Shown: piece after piece, positions 35,807 through 42,815 of the stretch
Position numbering within the stretch: position 1 is the first letter of the stretch
Layout of the letters: the number at the start of each line of letters is the position of its first letter
The notes under the pieces: generated by a model
Databases searched by the model: none
What the model was told of the DNA's origin: nothing
Seen by the model: the letters and a program-made list of their open reading frames with translations, nothing else
Translations under genes and position numbers: made by a program
NCBI RefSeq assembly: GCF_018919205.1
Contig: NZ_JAHLQN010000001.1
Span: forward strand, 372,001-436,000
Reading direction: 5' to 3'
DNA: 64,000 nt
DNA from: Dysosmobacter acutus
GTDB taxonomy: Bacteria > Bacillota > Clostridia > Oscillospirales > Oscillospiraceae

Positions 35807-36223
35807 TTAAATTTTAGGCTTAAAGGCTTCGGCAATCCTGCTGTCAATAGACTCGCTCATTATTACCGGCGGTTTGGGCGTATCAGCGCCCCTGACTTTC
35901 GCAAGCATTAGCGGAAACTCTTTTGCAAGAGCATCCACAATCCCGCAGACCCGGTCTTTATCAGTCGTATCCAAAATATCCAGCAGTGCCGCCGGATACT
36001 GTTTGCCGTTAAGATATTCCCGGCAGTCAAGCCGGGCCTCACGGGCCTTTAAAGCCTGTTCTTTTTCGTCTGGCTCTGCTTTGGTGAGCTTCTCCCGCTC
36101 CCGTGCCAGCCGGTCGGAGACAATGCGGTTTACATCGTCTTGCGTGAATGTCCGCTCGCCCTGCCCACTGGTTTCCGCCGTGGCTGCGTTGTTGGGCTGC
36201 GTATTCACATTGGTGTCGTCCAT
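35807..36223 (-). CDS. Phage scaffold-like protein (DUF4355/GP20 type)
   Basis: A 138-residue protein with a disordered N-terminus rich in Asn, Thr and Gln, then RTFTQDDVNRIVSDRLARER and a long charged helix, and a C-terminal helix-loop; this is the usual layout of assembly scaffolds in small siphophages. AACGGAGGTTTTT lies upstream of the ATG at 36223. It is the first gene after the capsid promoter and is followed by the capsid gene. Confidence 0.8.
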   Translation of the reverse strand: MDDTNVNTQPNNAATAETSGQGERTFTQDDVNRIVSDRLAREREKLTKAEPDEKEQALKAREARLDCREYLNGKQYPAALLDILDTTDKDRVCGIVDALAKEFPLMLAKVRGADTPKPPVIMSESIDSRIAEAFKPKI

Positions 36224-36301
36224 AAAAACCTCCGTTTTACGCCGTGAGTCCGGCTAATTTGTTGCCGGGACATGTGTCCCGACCACACATCCCGCATCTT
36301 T

Positions 36302-36330
36302 AGTTTACAATAATTATAGTATTATGTCAA
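36302..36330 (-). promoter_or_regulatory. Promoter of the scaffold-capsid-sigma operon
   Basis: TTGACA (36330-36325), 17 bases, TAAACT (36307-36302), 79 bases before the scaffold gene. Near-consensus, so expression may depend on a repressor rather than on weakness. Confidence 0.75.
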
Positions 36331-36348
36331 TCTACGGAAAAGAAAACA

Positions 36349-36363
36349 GGGGGCAAAGCCCCC
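36349..36363 (-). terminator. Terminator between the replication operon and the capsid operon
   Basis: GGGGGC-AAA-GCCCCC stem (36349-36363) followed on the minus strand by TGTTTTCTTTT; it separates the Lar-like gene from the capsid promoter. Confidence 0.7.
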
Positions 36364-36399
36364 TTGCTTTCCTCTTTTTTATGTTGGAGATTTCTTCGC

Positions 36400-36687
36400 T
36401 CACTGCCTCCGATTCCAACGGGCCGCGGCAGCGCTGATCGCATCGTAGACCATGATATCCTTTCCGCCGATCAGCTCATGGCCTGTGAACTCGCTTGGTG
36501 TGGAGCATTTGCATTTACTACAGAGCACCACAACACGGATACGTCCGCACATACTGCCAGCGTACACTTCCGCCTCCTCCCCGCAAAATGGGCAGCGGCG
36601 CAGCTCCAGAGAATTCACATAAGTATCTGCCAAATCAATGCTTGACAGCATGTCCTTGTCTCCGGGGTTATGTACTAACCTGCTCAT
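36400..36687 (-). CDS. Lar-like restriction-alleviation zinc-ribbon protein
   Basis: A 95-residue protein with the Lar pattern: LRRCPFCGEEAEVY, later VVLCSKCKC, and a C-terminal AAARWNRR. Lar-family proteins of mobile elements protect incoming DNA by dampening type I restriction. The ATG at 36687 is favoured over 36696 because GAGGGAGG would lie too close to the latter. It is the last gene of the early leftward operon. Confidence 0.75.
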   Translation of the reverse strand: MSRLVHNPGDKDMLSSIDLADTYVNSLELRRCPFCGEEAEVYAGSMCGRIRVVVLCSKCKCSTPSEFTGHELIGGKDIMVYDAISAAAARWNRRQ

Positions 36688-36702
36688 ACTTGACATCCTC
36701 CC

Positions 36703-36912
36703 TCATCTTCCGTTATAATTGGAGGCAGAGTCAGTTTGTTCCACCTCGCGCCCGCCCTTGATGTTTGCACCATCAGGGGCGGTTTTTTCTTTGTTCCCTC
36801 TTGGTTCAAGGGCGTTTTTCTCGGGGTTCCCTCGGGGTTCAAGCTCACAATCACACTTCTCGCCCGGATCAAGTGCTGCTCCGCACTCAGGGCATTTTCT
36901 GTAGTAGCTCAT
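36703..36912 (-). CDS. Small zinc-ribbon protein with internal LEPRGN repeat
   Basis: A 69-residue protein opening with YRKCPECGAALDPGEKCDC, a four-cysteine zinc knuckle, followed by two tandem copies of LEPRGN(P/K)EK and a polar tail. Proteins with this N-terminus are common in clostridial prophages. AAAGGAGGACTAAA precedes the ATG at 36912. Function unknown. Confidence 0.75.
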   Translation of the reverse strand: MSYYRKCPECGAALDPGEKCDCELEPRGNPEKNALEPRGNKEKTAPDGANIKGGREVEQTDSASNYNGR

Positions 36913-36913
36913 T

Positions 36914-37150
36914 TTAGTCCTCCTTTCTATCGTCTGGACAGGTGTCACTATATACGATTTTGGCAGAGCCACTTAGATCAATACATCCGTCACCGGTTGT
37001 AATATCCATGAGCTGGACATCCCTGTAACCGTCTGCATGTTCAACTAATGCGAGGCCAATAACGCGTGTGTGGAATATACCGCCGTAGCCGTCCACCCTT
37101 ATCCACATATCATCAGGCGCGGGGATAATCTGTAAAATTTTCTCGTCCAT
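36914..37150 (-). CDS. Small protein of unknown function in the replication operon
   Basis: A 78-residue acidic protein (PAPDDMWIRVDGYGGIFHTRVIGLALVEH) of probable small beta-barrel type. AAAGGAGAAAAGCAA lies upstream of the ATG at 37150, and its stop is one base from the next start. No family recognised. Confidence 0.65.
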   Translation of the reverse strand: MDEKILQIIPAPDDMWIRVDGYGGIFHTRVIGLALVEHADGYRDVQLMDITTGDGCIDLSGSAKIVYSDTCPDDRKED

Positions 37151-37190
37151 TTGCTTTTCTCCTTTCATATATGGGCACCCCCTGTCCCTC

Positions 37191-37274
37191 GCCCCTTCAG
37201 GAGGGACGTTGCATGTCTTTCTCATAGAGAGGGGCGGAACTATTCTCCCCCGATAGCGCCCCTTCAGAAGGGAC
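37191..37274. repeat. Spaced repeats between PrimPol and the next gene, candidate replication origin
   Basis: GCCCCTTCAG(G/A)AGGGAC occurs at 37191-37207 and 37258-37274, each able to form a small hairpin, and CACCCCCT is also duplicated around them. Repeats of this kind beside a replication gene often mark an origin; this is inference. Confidence 0.4.
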
Positions 37275-37286
37275 AAGGGACACCCC

Positions 37287-39077
37287 CTATAGTAAATTGA
37301 TAATTCTAATTCCACGGTCCCCATTCGATTTAACGCCCATCTGAATACCGATACCATAGCCCGAATAGAGTTCATCACGGCGAGATTCAAGCTGCTTACG
37401 CACCTCATCGCCAGAATTTTTGATTTGGCAGTGATAAGCGTATTTAAAAACATCCTCATATGGTAGGAACATCCCCGCACTTCTCTTTTCAGGTACATTA
37501 CGAATAATCCAATCACAAATCGGGTTCCCTCTGATATCTTCCTTTGGAAGGTTTACAACCTCTTGCCACTCTCCAAGCCGATCATCAAATACAAGGTTCA
37601 TTTCGCCTCCCTTTGCGTCTCTCGGGGTGTATTCCAGAATCGCCTTTCCGTCAAACCGTTTCCCGTCTGCAATAAGGTTTAATACTGAATCGGCAGAACC
37701 GGAAATTCCCATTGTGCCAGACATACGCTCAAAAGAATCCAAGGCAAAGCCTGCGCCTTTTTTGTCGTGATGGATACACAAAATTGCAATTTTTTCCTCT
37801 ATTGCCATGCGCTGAACAGGTTCTAAGAGGATTATTTCTGCATCGTAGGCATTGGAGCTCCCCGCCTTAAAATTTCCGCGCGCCCTGCTGTATGTATCAA
37901 TAACTATCATCCTGATTTTTGGGTTTTCCCTATGGAGTTCCCGCAGCTTATCCACGAGCCCGTCTGCAAGGCGTTCTTTGATGTTGTTCGTGATGAAGAC
38001 ATTTTCGGGAATATCCGTAGACATTCTTTCCGCTCTTGACGCCGCCCGTGACTTCGAGCCCTCCAAATCAAGATAGGCCACGTCGCATTTTACTGTTTTC
38101 CGCCCTAAAAATGGCCGACCATCTGCAACGGAAAAGGAAAGTTGCAATCCCAAAAATGTCTTGCGGATTTTAGGCGCCCCAGATAAGAAAGACAGTCCAC
38201 ACGGAATCATACCGTCAACAATAAATTCCGGCGGTCTCCGCTCTTCTTCCGTCAGACTGGGGATCGTATAAAAGTTAAGTGAATCAAAGGTACTTTTCTT
38301 TTCCGGTGGCATATCTGCCGTTCCCTGCTTATAGCGCCCAACGCTCTTGCAAATGGTTTCAATCTCCTGTTTACTCAACGGCGGGTCGCAGCGGCTCTTG
38401 TTAGCCTCCATCATGGCGGCGGTGATCTCCTCCACAGTCAATCCTTTCGCCCGGAGAGATGCTGCGAGCCTGAACATCTCATCGTTGCGTTTCCCCTCTG
38501 TGACCTTCTCCGGGGCGGCGCTGTTGGTTGGCTTGTCCTTTGTTTTGCCCTGAAGCATAAGCCTGTGCAGCCAGTCTGGGAGCGGAGCAAGGGCGCAGTT
38601 AGTAGGTGTGTGGCCTGCCTCCCATTCGTATGTACGCCCGTTCTGATGGACGCTGGGAGGCGCTATAACATAGCCGCCATTTCCTCGATAATCCAAACCG
38701 GGAGCAAACTCTACGCCCACTGTCAAAGCCGGGTCATCACACTGGAAATAGTAATGGACTCCACCGCCTCCGGTCAGGCACATCCAAGTTTCAGGCAGCG
38801 GGCCGTATTGCCCCTCCAAATCGGCAAGGGTTTCATCCCCATACTTTCCCGCATCGTGGTTTATGTCCACATCCAGTACCACAATACCGTTTCCCGTGGC
38901 GATTCCGATATTATACGGGCAGTCCCACCACTTTGCGATCTGTTCCAAGTCTGTGGTTGCGTCCTTGCATCCGTGAGCGGTAGCCGGGGCCTTCTCCTTC
39001 GGGCGGCATGGGAACACGCGCAATCCCATTGGAGAGGCATAATCCTTCGCGCGTTTCAGGAGCTTCTCTCTGCTCAC
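37287..39077 (-). CDS. PrimPol-domain replication protein with RecA/RepA-like ATPase
   Basis: 596 residues. The N-terminal 190 residues are an archaeo-eukaryotic primase/polymerase domain: IATGNGIVVLDVDINHD supplies the metal-binding DxD and TGGGGVHYYFQ the phosphate-contact glycines and histidine. A short PriCT-like helical region follows (VEEITAAMMEANKSRCDPPLS). The C-terminal part is a RepA-type ATPase with Walker B VIDTYSRARG and ILCIHHDKKG. The Walker A reads GAPKIRKT; the glycine before the lysine is arginine (Arg305, codon 38163-38165), which may impair ATP binding. The start is GTG, overlapping the preceding stop. It would start replication of the excised element. Confidence 0.88.
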   Translation of the reverse strand: MSREKLLKRAKDYASPMGLRVFPCRPKEKAPATAHGCKDATTDLEQIAKWWDCPYNIGIATGNGIVVLDVDINHDAGKYGDETLADLEGQYGPLPETWMCLTGGGGVHYYFQCDDPALTVGVEFAPGLDYRGNGGYVIAPPSVHQNGRTYEWEAGHTPTNCALAPLPDWLHRLMLQGKTKDKPTNSAAPEKVTEGKRNDEMFRLAASLRAKGLTVEEITAAMMEANKSRCDPPLSKQEIETICKSVGRYKQGTADMPPEKKSTFDSLNFYTIPSLTEEERRPPEFIVDGMIPCGLSFLSGAPKIRKTFLGLQLSFSVADGRPFLGRKTVKCDVAYLDLEGSKSRAASRAERMSTDIPENVFITNNIKERLADGLVDKLRELHRENPKIRMIVIDTYSRARGNFKAGSSNAYDAEIILLEPVQRMAIEEKIAILCIHHDKKGAGFALDSFERMSGTMGISGSADSVLNLIADGKRFDGKAILEYTPRDAKGGEMNLVFDDRLGEWQEVVNLPKEDIRGNPICDWIIRNVPEKRSAGMFLPYEDVFKYAYHCQIKNSGDEVRKQLESRRDELYSGYGIGIQMGVKSNGDRGIRIINLL

Positions 39078-39271
39078 TCTCCCACCGCCTTTTCAAAAAA
39101 GCGGTCATACTTCCCGTCAAGGATGTCCTGCACAAGCTGCTGCTCTGTGCAGCCGACAGTCCCAAGGCACAACTCGTCCCCTTCCGTGGGAGGCGGATTC
39201 CATGCGACAAATCGGAAGCCCTTCTCCACGTCCTCAGCGTAGAAGTAACAGTCTTTTGGCCGTCCCTGCAT
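39074..39271 (-). CDS. Small protein of unknown function coupled to PrimPol
   Basis: A 65-residue protein with three cysteines and a C-terminal amphipathic helix. ATGGGAGGGATAGATC precedes the ATG. Its stop overlaps the PrimPol GTG start, so it is translated with it and may be an accessory factor. Confidence 0.68.
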   Translation of the reverse strand: MQGRPKDCYFYAEDVEKGFRFVAWNPPPTEGDELCLGTVGCTEQQLVQDILDGKYDRFFEKAVGE

Positions 39272-39286
39272 GATCTATCCCTCCCA

Positions 39287-39484
39287 TCAAATATTAACGA
39301 GCTTGTCCACGAGGATTCTCGTCTCTGCGGCCCGCTGAACGCGTTCAAAGGCCAGTTTTCGCGCCTCTACGCTGTCTTTAATCATGGACGCATATGCTAC
39401 AGCATCCAGCTCAAGCCGCCGTTGTAGATCGTCCAGAAGCTCGATAACAGCTCCAAGGTCTTCCGGGGAAATTTCGATTTTCAT
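39287..39484 (-). CDS. Small helical protein of unknown function
   Basis: A 65-residue, mainly helical acidic protein. AAAAGGAGGACAAGCC precedes the ATG at 39484; the frame starts 24 bases earlier without such a site. Second gene of the early operon. Confidence 0.62.
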   Translation of the reverse strand: MKIEISPEDLGAVIELLDDLQRRLELDAVAYASMIKDSVEARKLAFERVQRAAETRILVDKLVNI

Positions 39485-39504
39485 GGCTTGTCCTCCTTTT
39501 GTGT

Positions 39505-39699
39505 TCAATGCTCCATGATGTCATCCACGGGGATTCCCAGTCCTGCGGCGATCTTGCCGACTGTCCGGGGTTCTGCCGCGCCTCTGCGCACGACGGTATA
39601 CAGGACCTGCGTGGAAATGCCGCACAGATTAGCAAGCTCAGTTTTGGTCATGAATCGCTCTGCAAGGATGATATCGATCTTTCGTGTGTTGACTTTCAT
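39505..39699 (-). CDS. Cro-like XRE helix-turn-helix regulator
   Basis: A 64-residue protein that is almost only a helix-turn-helix (AERFMTKTELANLCGISTQVLYTVVRRG). AAAGGAG precedes the ATG at 39699. It is the first gene of the early leftward operon and divergent from the larger repressor, the position of Cro in lambdoid switches. Confidence 0.82.
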   Translation of the reverse strand: MKVNTRKIDIILAERFMTKTELANLCGISTQVLYTVVRRGAAEPRTVGKIAAGLGIPVDDIMEH

Positions 39700-39706
39700 T
39701 TTTTTG

Positions 39707-39735
39707 TTGATCTCCTTTCGTTTCTGTGATATAGT
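39707..39735 (+). promoter_or_regulatory. Promoter for the rightward XRE repressor
   Basis: TTGATC (39707-39712), 17 bases, TATAGT (39730-39735), about 100 bases before the repressor start. Confidence 0.65.
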
Positions 39736-39758
39736 GTGTGTATCAGAAGTCTGGTTTA

Positions 39759-39788
39759 AGTGTAGCACCATTTATCTGGTATTGTCAA
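39759..39788 (-). promoter_or_regulatory. Promoter for the leftward early operon
   Basis: TTGACA (39788-39783), 18 bases, TACACT (39764-39759). It faces the rightward promoter with predicted starts only about 10 bases apart, so the two compete. TATCAGAA and TTTCTGATA copies around it are likely operator half-sites. Confidence 0.68.
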
Positions 39789-39837
39789 CCATATTTCTGA
39801 TATTTGTCAAATATTCCAAAATACGGGAGATGGATTC

Positions 39838-40251
39838 ATGTTTTATGACCAATTTTATTCCCAATGTGAGATAAGGGGGATAACTCCAACTCAGGTTGCA
39901 AGAGATATTGGCATTAGACAATCAACTGTTTCCATGTGGAAAAAGCAGGGGACAACGCCCAAATATGACACGCTCAAAAAGCTGGCTGAATACTTTGGCG
40001 TAACTGTTGATTATCTGCTTGGAAAGGAAGCCCCAAATGCTTGGGATGGAAAACTTGTAGCCACACAAAAACCGAATAGCTCCGGGAAAAAGATCACAAT
40101 TGACGTAGATGATTTGACACTGTCTCAGCTCGAGATTTTAATAGAAGCGCTCGGCCCACAGGCAGAAGAGCTTAAAGTTCCAATTGACCGACTGGTCAAA
40201 CTTGCGGAGGAGATCAGGTCAGCCCCCAAAGACAAAACAGATAAGGAGTGA
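39838..40251 (+). CDS. XRE-family repressor (CI-like)
   Basis: A 137-residue protein with an N-terminal helix-turn-helix (ITPTQVARDIGIRQSTVSMWKKQGTTPKYDTLKKLAEYFGVTVDYLLG) and a C-terminal region too short for a self-cleaving peptidase domain, so release would need another signal. CGGGAGATGGATTC precedes the ATG. It likely keeps the leftward operon silent. Confidence 0.85.
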   Translation: MFYDQFYSQCEIRGITPTQVARDIGIRQSTVSMWKKQGTTPKYDTLKKLAEYFGVTVDYLLGKEAPNAWDGKLVATQKPNSSGKKITIDVDDLTLSQLEILIEALGPQAEELKVPIDRLVKLAEEIRSAPKDKTDKE

Positions 40252-40256
40252 CACAC

Positions 40257-40586
40257 ATGTTGGACGAGAAAGATTTACAGGCAATCGCGGCATTGATTAA
40301 AGCTGAGACAGAACCACTACGGGAAGAAATCAAACTGATCCAAAATAAAGTGGAACCATTGCAGGAAGAAATCAAACGTACAAAAAGTGAATCCATCGCC
40401 ATGATGGAGGCTTATTTTGAACCCAAATTTGACCTGTTGGCAGACAGCATCATGGCCATTAATGAGAAGCTGGACACAATGCCTACGAAAGAGGATTTGG
40501 AGCCGCTTGAACTCCGCATTGACGCTCTGGAAGCAATTGTGAGGAAACATAGCCGGGAGATCGCGGAGCTGAAGAAAGCGCAGTAA
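40257..40586 (+). CDS. Coiled-coil protein of unknown function
   Basis: A 109-residue protein, almost entirely a long charged coiled coil (repeats EPLREEIKLIQNKVEPLQEEIKR) with no membrane segment. AAGGAG lies upstream of the ATG at 40257, six bases after the repressor stop, so it is co-transcribed with the repressor. Confidence 0.7.
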   Translation: MLDEKDLQAIAALIKAETEPLREEIKLIQNKVEPLQEEIKRTKSESIAMMEAYFEPKFDLLADSIMAINEKLDTMPTKEDLEPLELRIDALEAIVRKHSREIAELKKAQ

Positions 40587-40625
40587 TCCGGGGCAAAAAA
40601 AATAGCCGCCCCAACACGGAGCAGC

Positions 40626-40654
40626 TTGACAATTTCATATAAGGCGGTTATACT
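40626..40654 (+). promoter_or_regulatory. Promoter of the antisense antitoxin RNA
   Basis: TTGACA (40626-40631), exactly 17 bases, TATACT (40649-40654): the best-matching promoter in the element. Confidence 0.8.
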
Positions 40655-40660
40655 GAAAAT

Positions 40661-40746
40661 ACAAAAGGGCGCTGCGACAAGCGGTTAGCCTCTACAGTCT
40701 AATTTCTTGCGAAATGACCGCTCGGGCAAGGGGCGGTCATTTTCTT
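40661..40746 (+). ncRNA. Probable type I antitoxin antisense RNA
   Basis: A predicted 85-base RNA starts at about 40661 and ends in a 10-bp hairpin (40712-40721 with 40733-40742) followed by TTTCTTTT. It holds no ribosome site or open frame. Its 3' end overlaps the 3' end of the small toxin gene on the other strand, as in txpA/RatA and bsrG/SR4. Confidence 0.7.
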
Positions 40747-40823
40747 TTGCAAATCTGGAAAACCAGAGATGCAACGCCTACGATTAAAATACCAATCTGA
40801 ATCAGATCGGAATATGTAACCAT
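40737..40823 (-). CDS. Holin-like type I toxin peptide
   Basis: 28 residues: a short polar start (MVTYSD), one membrane segment (LIQIGILIVGVASLVFQI) and a basic end (CKRK), the pattern of small membrane toxins annotated as putative holin-like toxins in Firmicutes. AAGGGAGGTGATGCCA precedes the ATG at 40823. A possible promoter is TTGCTT-N17-TATTTT just upstream. Translation is expected to be held down by the antisense RNA; release would depolarise the membrane and stabilise the element in the host line. Confidence 0.78.
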   Translation of the reverse strand: MVTYSDLIQIGILIVGVASLVFQICKRK

Positions 40824-40955
40824 TGGCATCACCTCCCTTCCGGGAAGTGCTAACCGCCTGCCGTTGTGCAGCGCCATAGACAAAATATCATAATGCCCGA
40901 CAAAAAGCAACAAAATCGTGCCTTTTTCACAATGGGGAAAACGGAGGTGAACGCC

Positions 40956-42387
40956 ATGCGGGCCGCAGCCTATGCAAGATACAGTACAGATAAGCAGACA
41001 AGGAACTCTATTGAATACCAGCTGACGGAAATAGGGAAGTACTGCAAAGAGCACGAGATTACAGTCGTAGCTACGTATACAGACGAGGCTGAGACTGGTA
41101 CGAACATGGACAGGCCCGGCTTTCAGGCCATGGTAAAAGCAGCGGGGCGTGGAGAATTTGAGGCTGTTGTTGTATACGATATCACACGCGGATCGCGTGA
41201 TGTGGGAGACTGGTTCAGCTTCAGGAAGGCTATGCTGATGCTTGGCGTTCAAGTGATCGCCGCAACTCAGAATTTGGGCGATATTACGAACAGCAATGAT
41301 TTCCTTGTGGAGCTACTTTCCGTCGGCATGGGCCAAAGGAAGTCCTGGAAAACCGTCAAAAGTCCATTAAGGGCGTTGCCGTAAAGGCCAAAGAGGGAAA
41401 ATTTCTTGGCGGCGTGCCCCCATTGGGGTATAATGTGGTTGATGGGGCCTATGTCGTCAATCCTATTGAGGCCAGAGCGGTCAGAACCATCTTCCGGATG
41501 TATGGGGAAGGGGAGAGCTATAACGCAATCCTTGAGGCTGTAAAAGGCACCGTAGGAAAGCGTGGCCGCCCTCTGGGGAAGAATAGCCTGCATTCTATTT
41601 TGAGCAATGAACGATATGTTGGAACCTATACATGGAATAAGCGCAGAGTGAAGTTATTCCGGAAATGGGCGGGAGGCGCTCCGAATCCGAATTGTGTTCG
41701 CATTGAAAACCAGATACCGGCAATCATTGACGAAAAGCTGTGGGAGAGGGTGCAAAAAAGAATGTGTGACAATAAGAGGAATGCTTCCAATAAGGCAAAG
41801 CGCGCATATTTATTATCCGGGCTGATCGAATGCGAGGAGTGCGGGGGCGCTTATGTCGGCCACACCTCGACCAGCTCCAAGGGCTATGAAACCAGATATT
41901 ATGTTTGCGGGAACAGATACCGGACGCATACCTGTCATGCAAAGAACATCAATGCGGATGAGGTGGAAACATTTGTTGTCCAGCAGTTAAAGGCGTATCT
42001 TCTTGCTACGGACTTCAGGACGGAATCTCAAAAGATCGCCGACCAGGTGAATCACTCCTCGCCCGATCTGGTGGCGGAGCGGGCGGAGCTGGCCGACGTT
42101 ACAGCTAAGATCAACAACGGACTCAAGGCCATTTTGAACGGAATGGATATTCCTGAACTGCGGGATGAAATGGATCGACTCCGCGTCCGCAAAAGCGAGC
42201 TGGAGGACATCATCGGCCGCCGCACCGCAAATCGCCGCCCGGTTGATCCCGAGAATATTTTCCAAGTCTTTCAATCCTCCCTTGATAACTGGGACACCGA
42301 TCTCCCCAATATCATCAAGCAGAATATAACAAAAATATACGCCCACACCGACGGGTCTTTTACCGTCAATGTAGGCGTACATTTGAT

Positions 42388-42409
<22 letters not shown>
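40956..42409 (+). pseudogene. Large serine recombinase (frameshifted)
   Basis: The resolvase domain starts at the ATG at 40956 (GGAGGTGAACGCC upstream) with catalytic Ser10 in AAYARYSTDKQ and continues to the conserved LLSVGMGQ. Loss of one A in the run at 41335-41337 then shifts frame; the expected continuation EVLENRQKSIKGVAVKAKEGKFLGG lies in the other frame and leads into the full recombinase domain, a zinc ribbon (IECEECGGAYVGH...TCHAKN) and a coiled coil. Unshifted, the protein ends at 41384 and lacks DNA binding. The last codons read across attR into the tRNA, so the C-terminus in the excised circle would differ (GCGDTQSII and 10 more residues). Confidence 0.88.
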
Positions 42410-42463
<54 letters not shown>

Positions 42464-42495
42464 ATATTCACTTGCAGCCTCCCACCAAGTCCGAA

Positions 42496-42582
42496 TGGTG
42501 CCGGTGACCGGGCTCGAACCGGTACGGTATTGCTACCAAGGGATTTTAAGTCCCTCGTGTCTACCAATTCCACCACACCGGC
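42496..42582 (-). tRNA. tRNA-Leu (TAA)
   Basis: 87 bases with long variable arm and encoded CCA; anticodon loop CTTAAAA gives anticodon TAA. It is the first of two tRNA genes transcribed leftward. Confidence 0.95.
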
Positions 42583-42599
42583 AGATATCGGCAACAATT

Positions 42600-42629
42600 A
42601 GATTACCACGATATCCTCCCATCTGTCAA
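42600..42629 (-). promoter_or_regulatory. tRNA operon promoter
   Basis: TTGACA (42629-42624), 18 bases, TAATCT (42605-42600), 18 bases before tRNA-Leu. Confidence 0.7.
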
Positions 42630-42743
42630 GGTTTTTTAAAAACAATTTTCAAAAAACTTTTCGCCAGAATTCGTGTGCACGGTTTCATGCAATTTTTCCG
42701 CTCGTGGCGCATATACTGCTTAGATACTGAAAGGAGGTACACT

Positions 42744-42815
42744 ATGAACAAGCAGTATTGCGGCGATTTGGACGATATGATCTTTCAGGACGAATGGATT
42801 CCCAGCGACCGTTAG
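42744..42815 (+). CDS. Possible 23-residue small protein
   Basis: ATG at 42744 follows the near-perfect site AAAGGAGGTACACT and encodes MNKQYCGDLDDMIFQDEWI and four more residues before TAG. The peptide is acidic, with one cysteine and no membrane segment. It converges on mnmA with a four-base overlap. I do not recognise it; the strong ribosome site is the reason to list it. Confidence 0.5.
   Translation: MNKQYCGDLDDMIFQDEWIPSDR

Noticed and set aside
40737..41252. 171-codon leftward frame ending in the toxin
   Set aside because: Only the last 28 codons have a ribosome site and protein-like character; the rest is antisense to the recombinase start.
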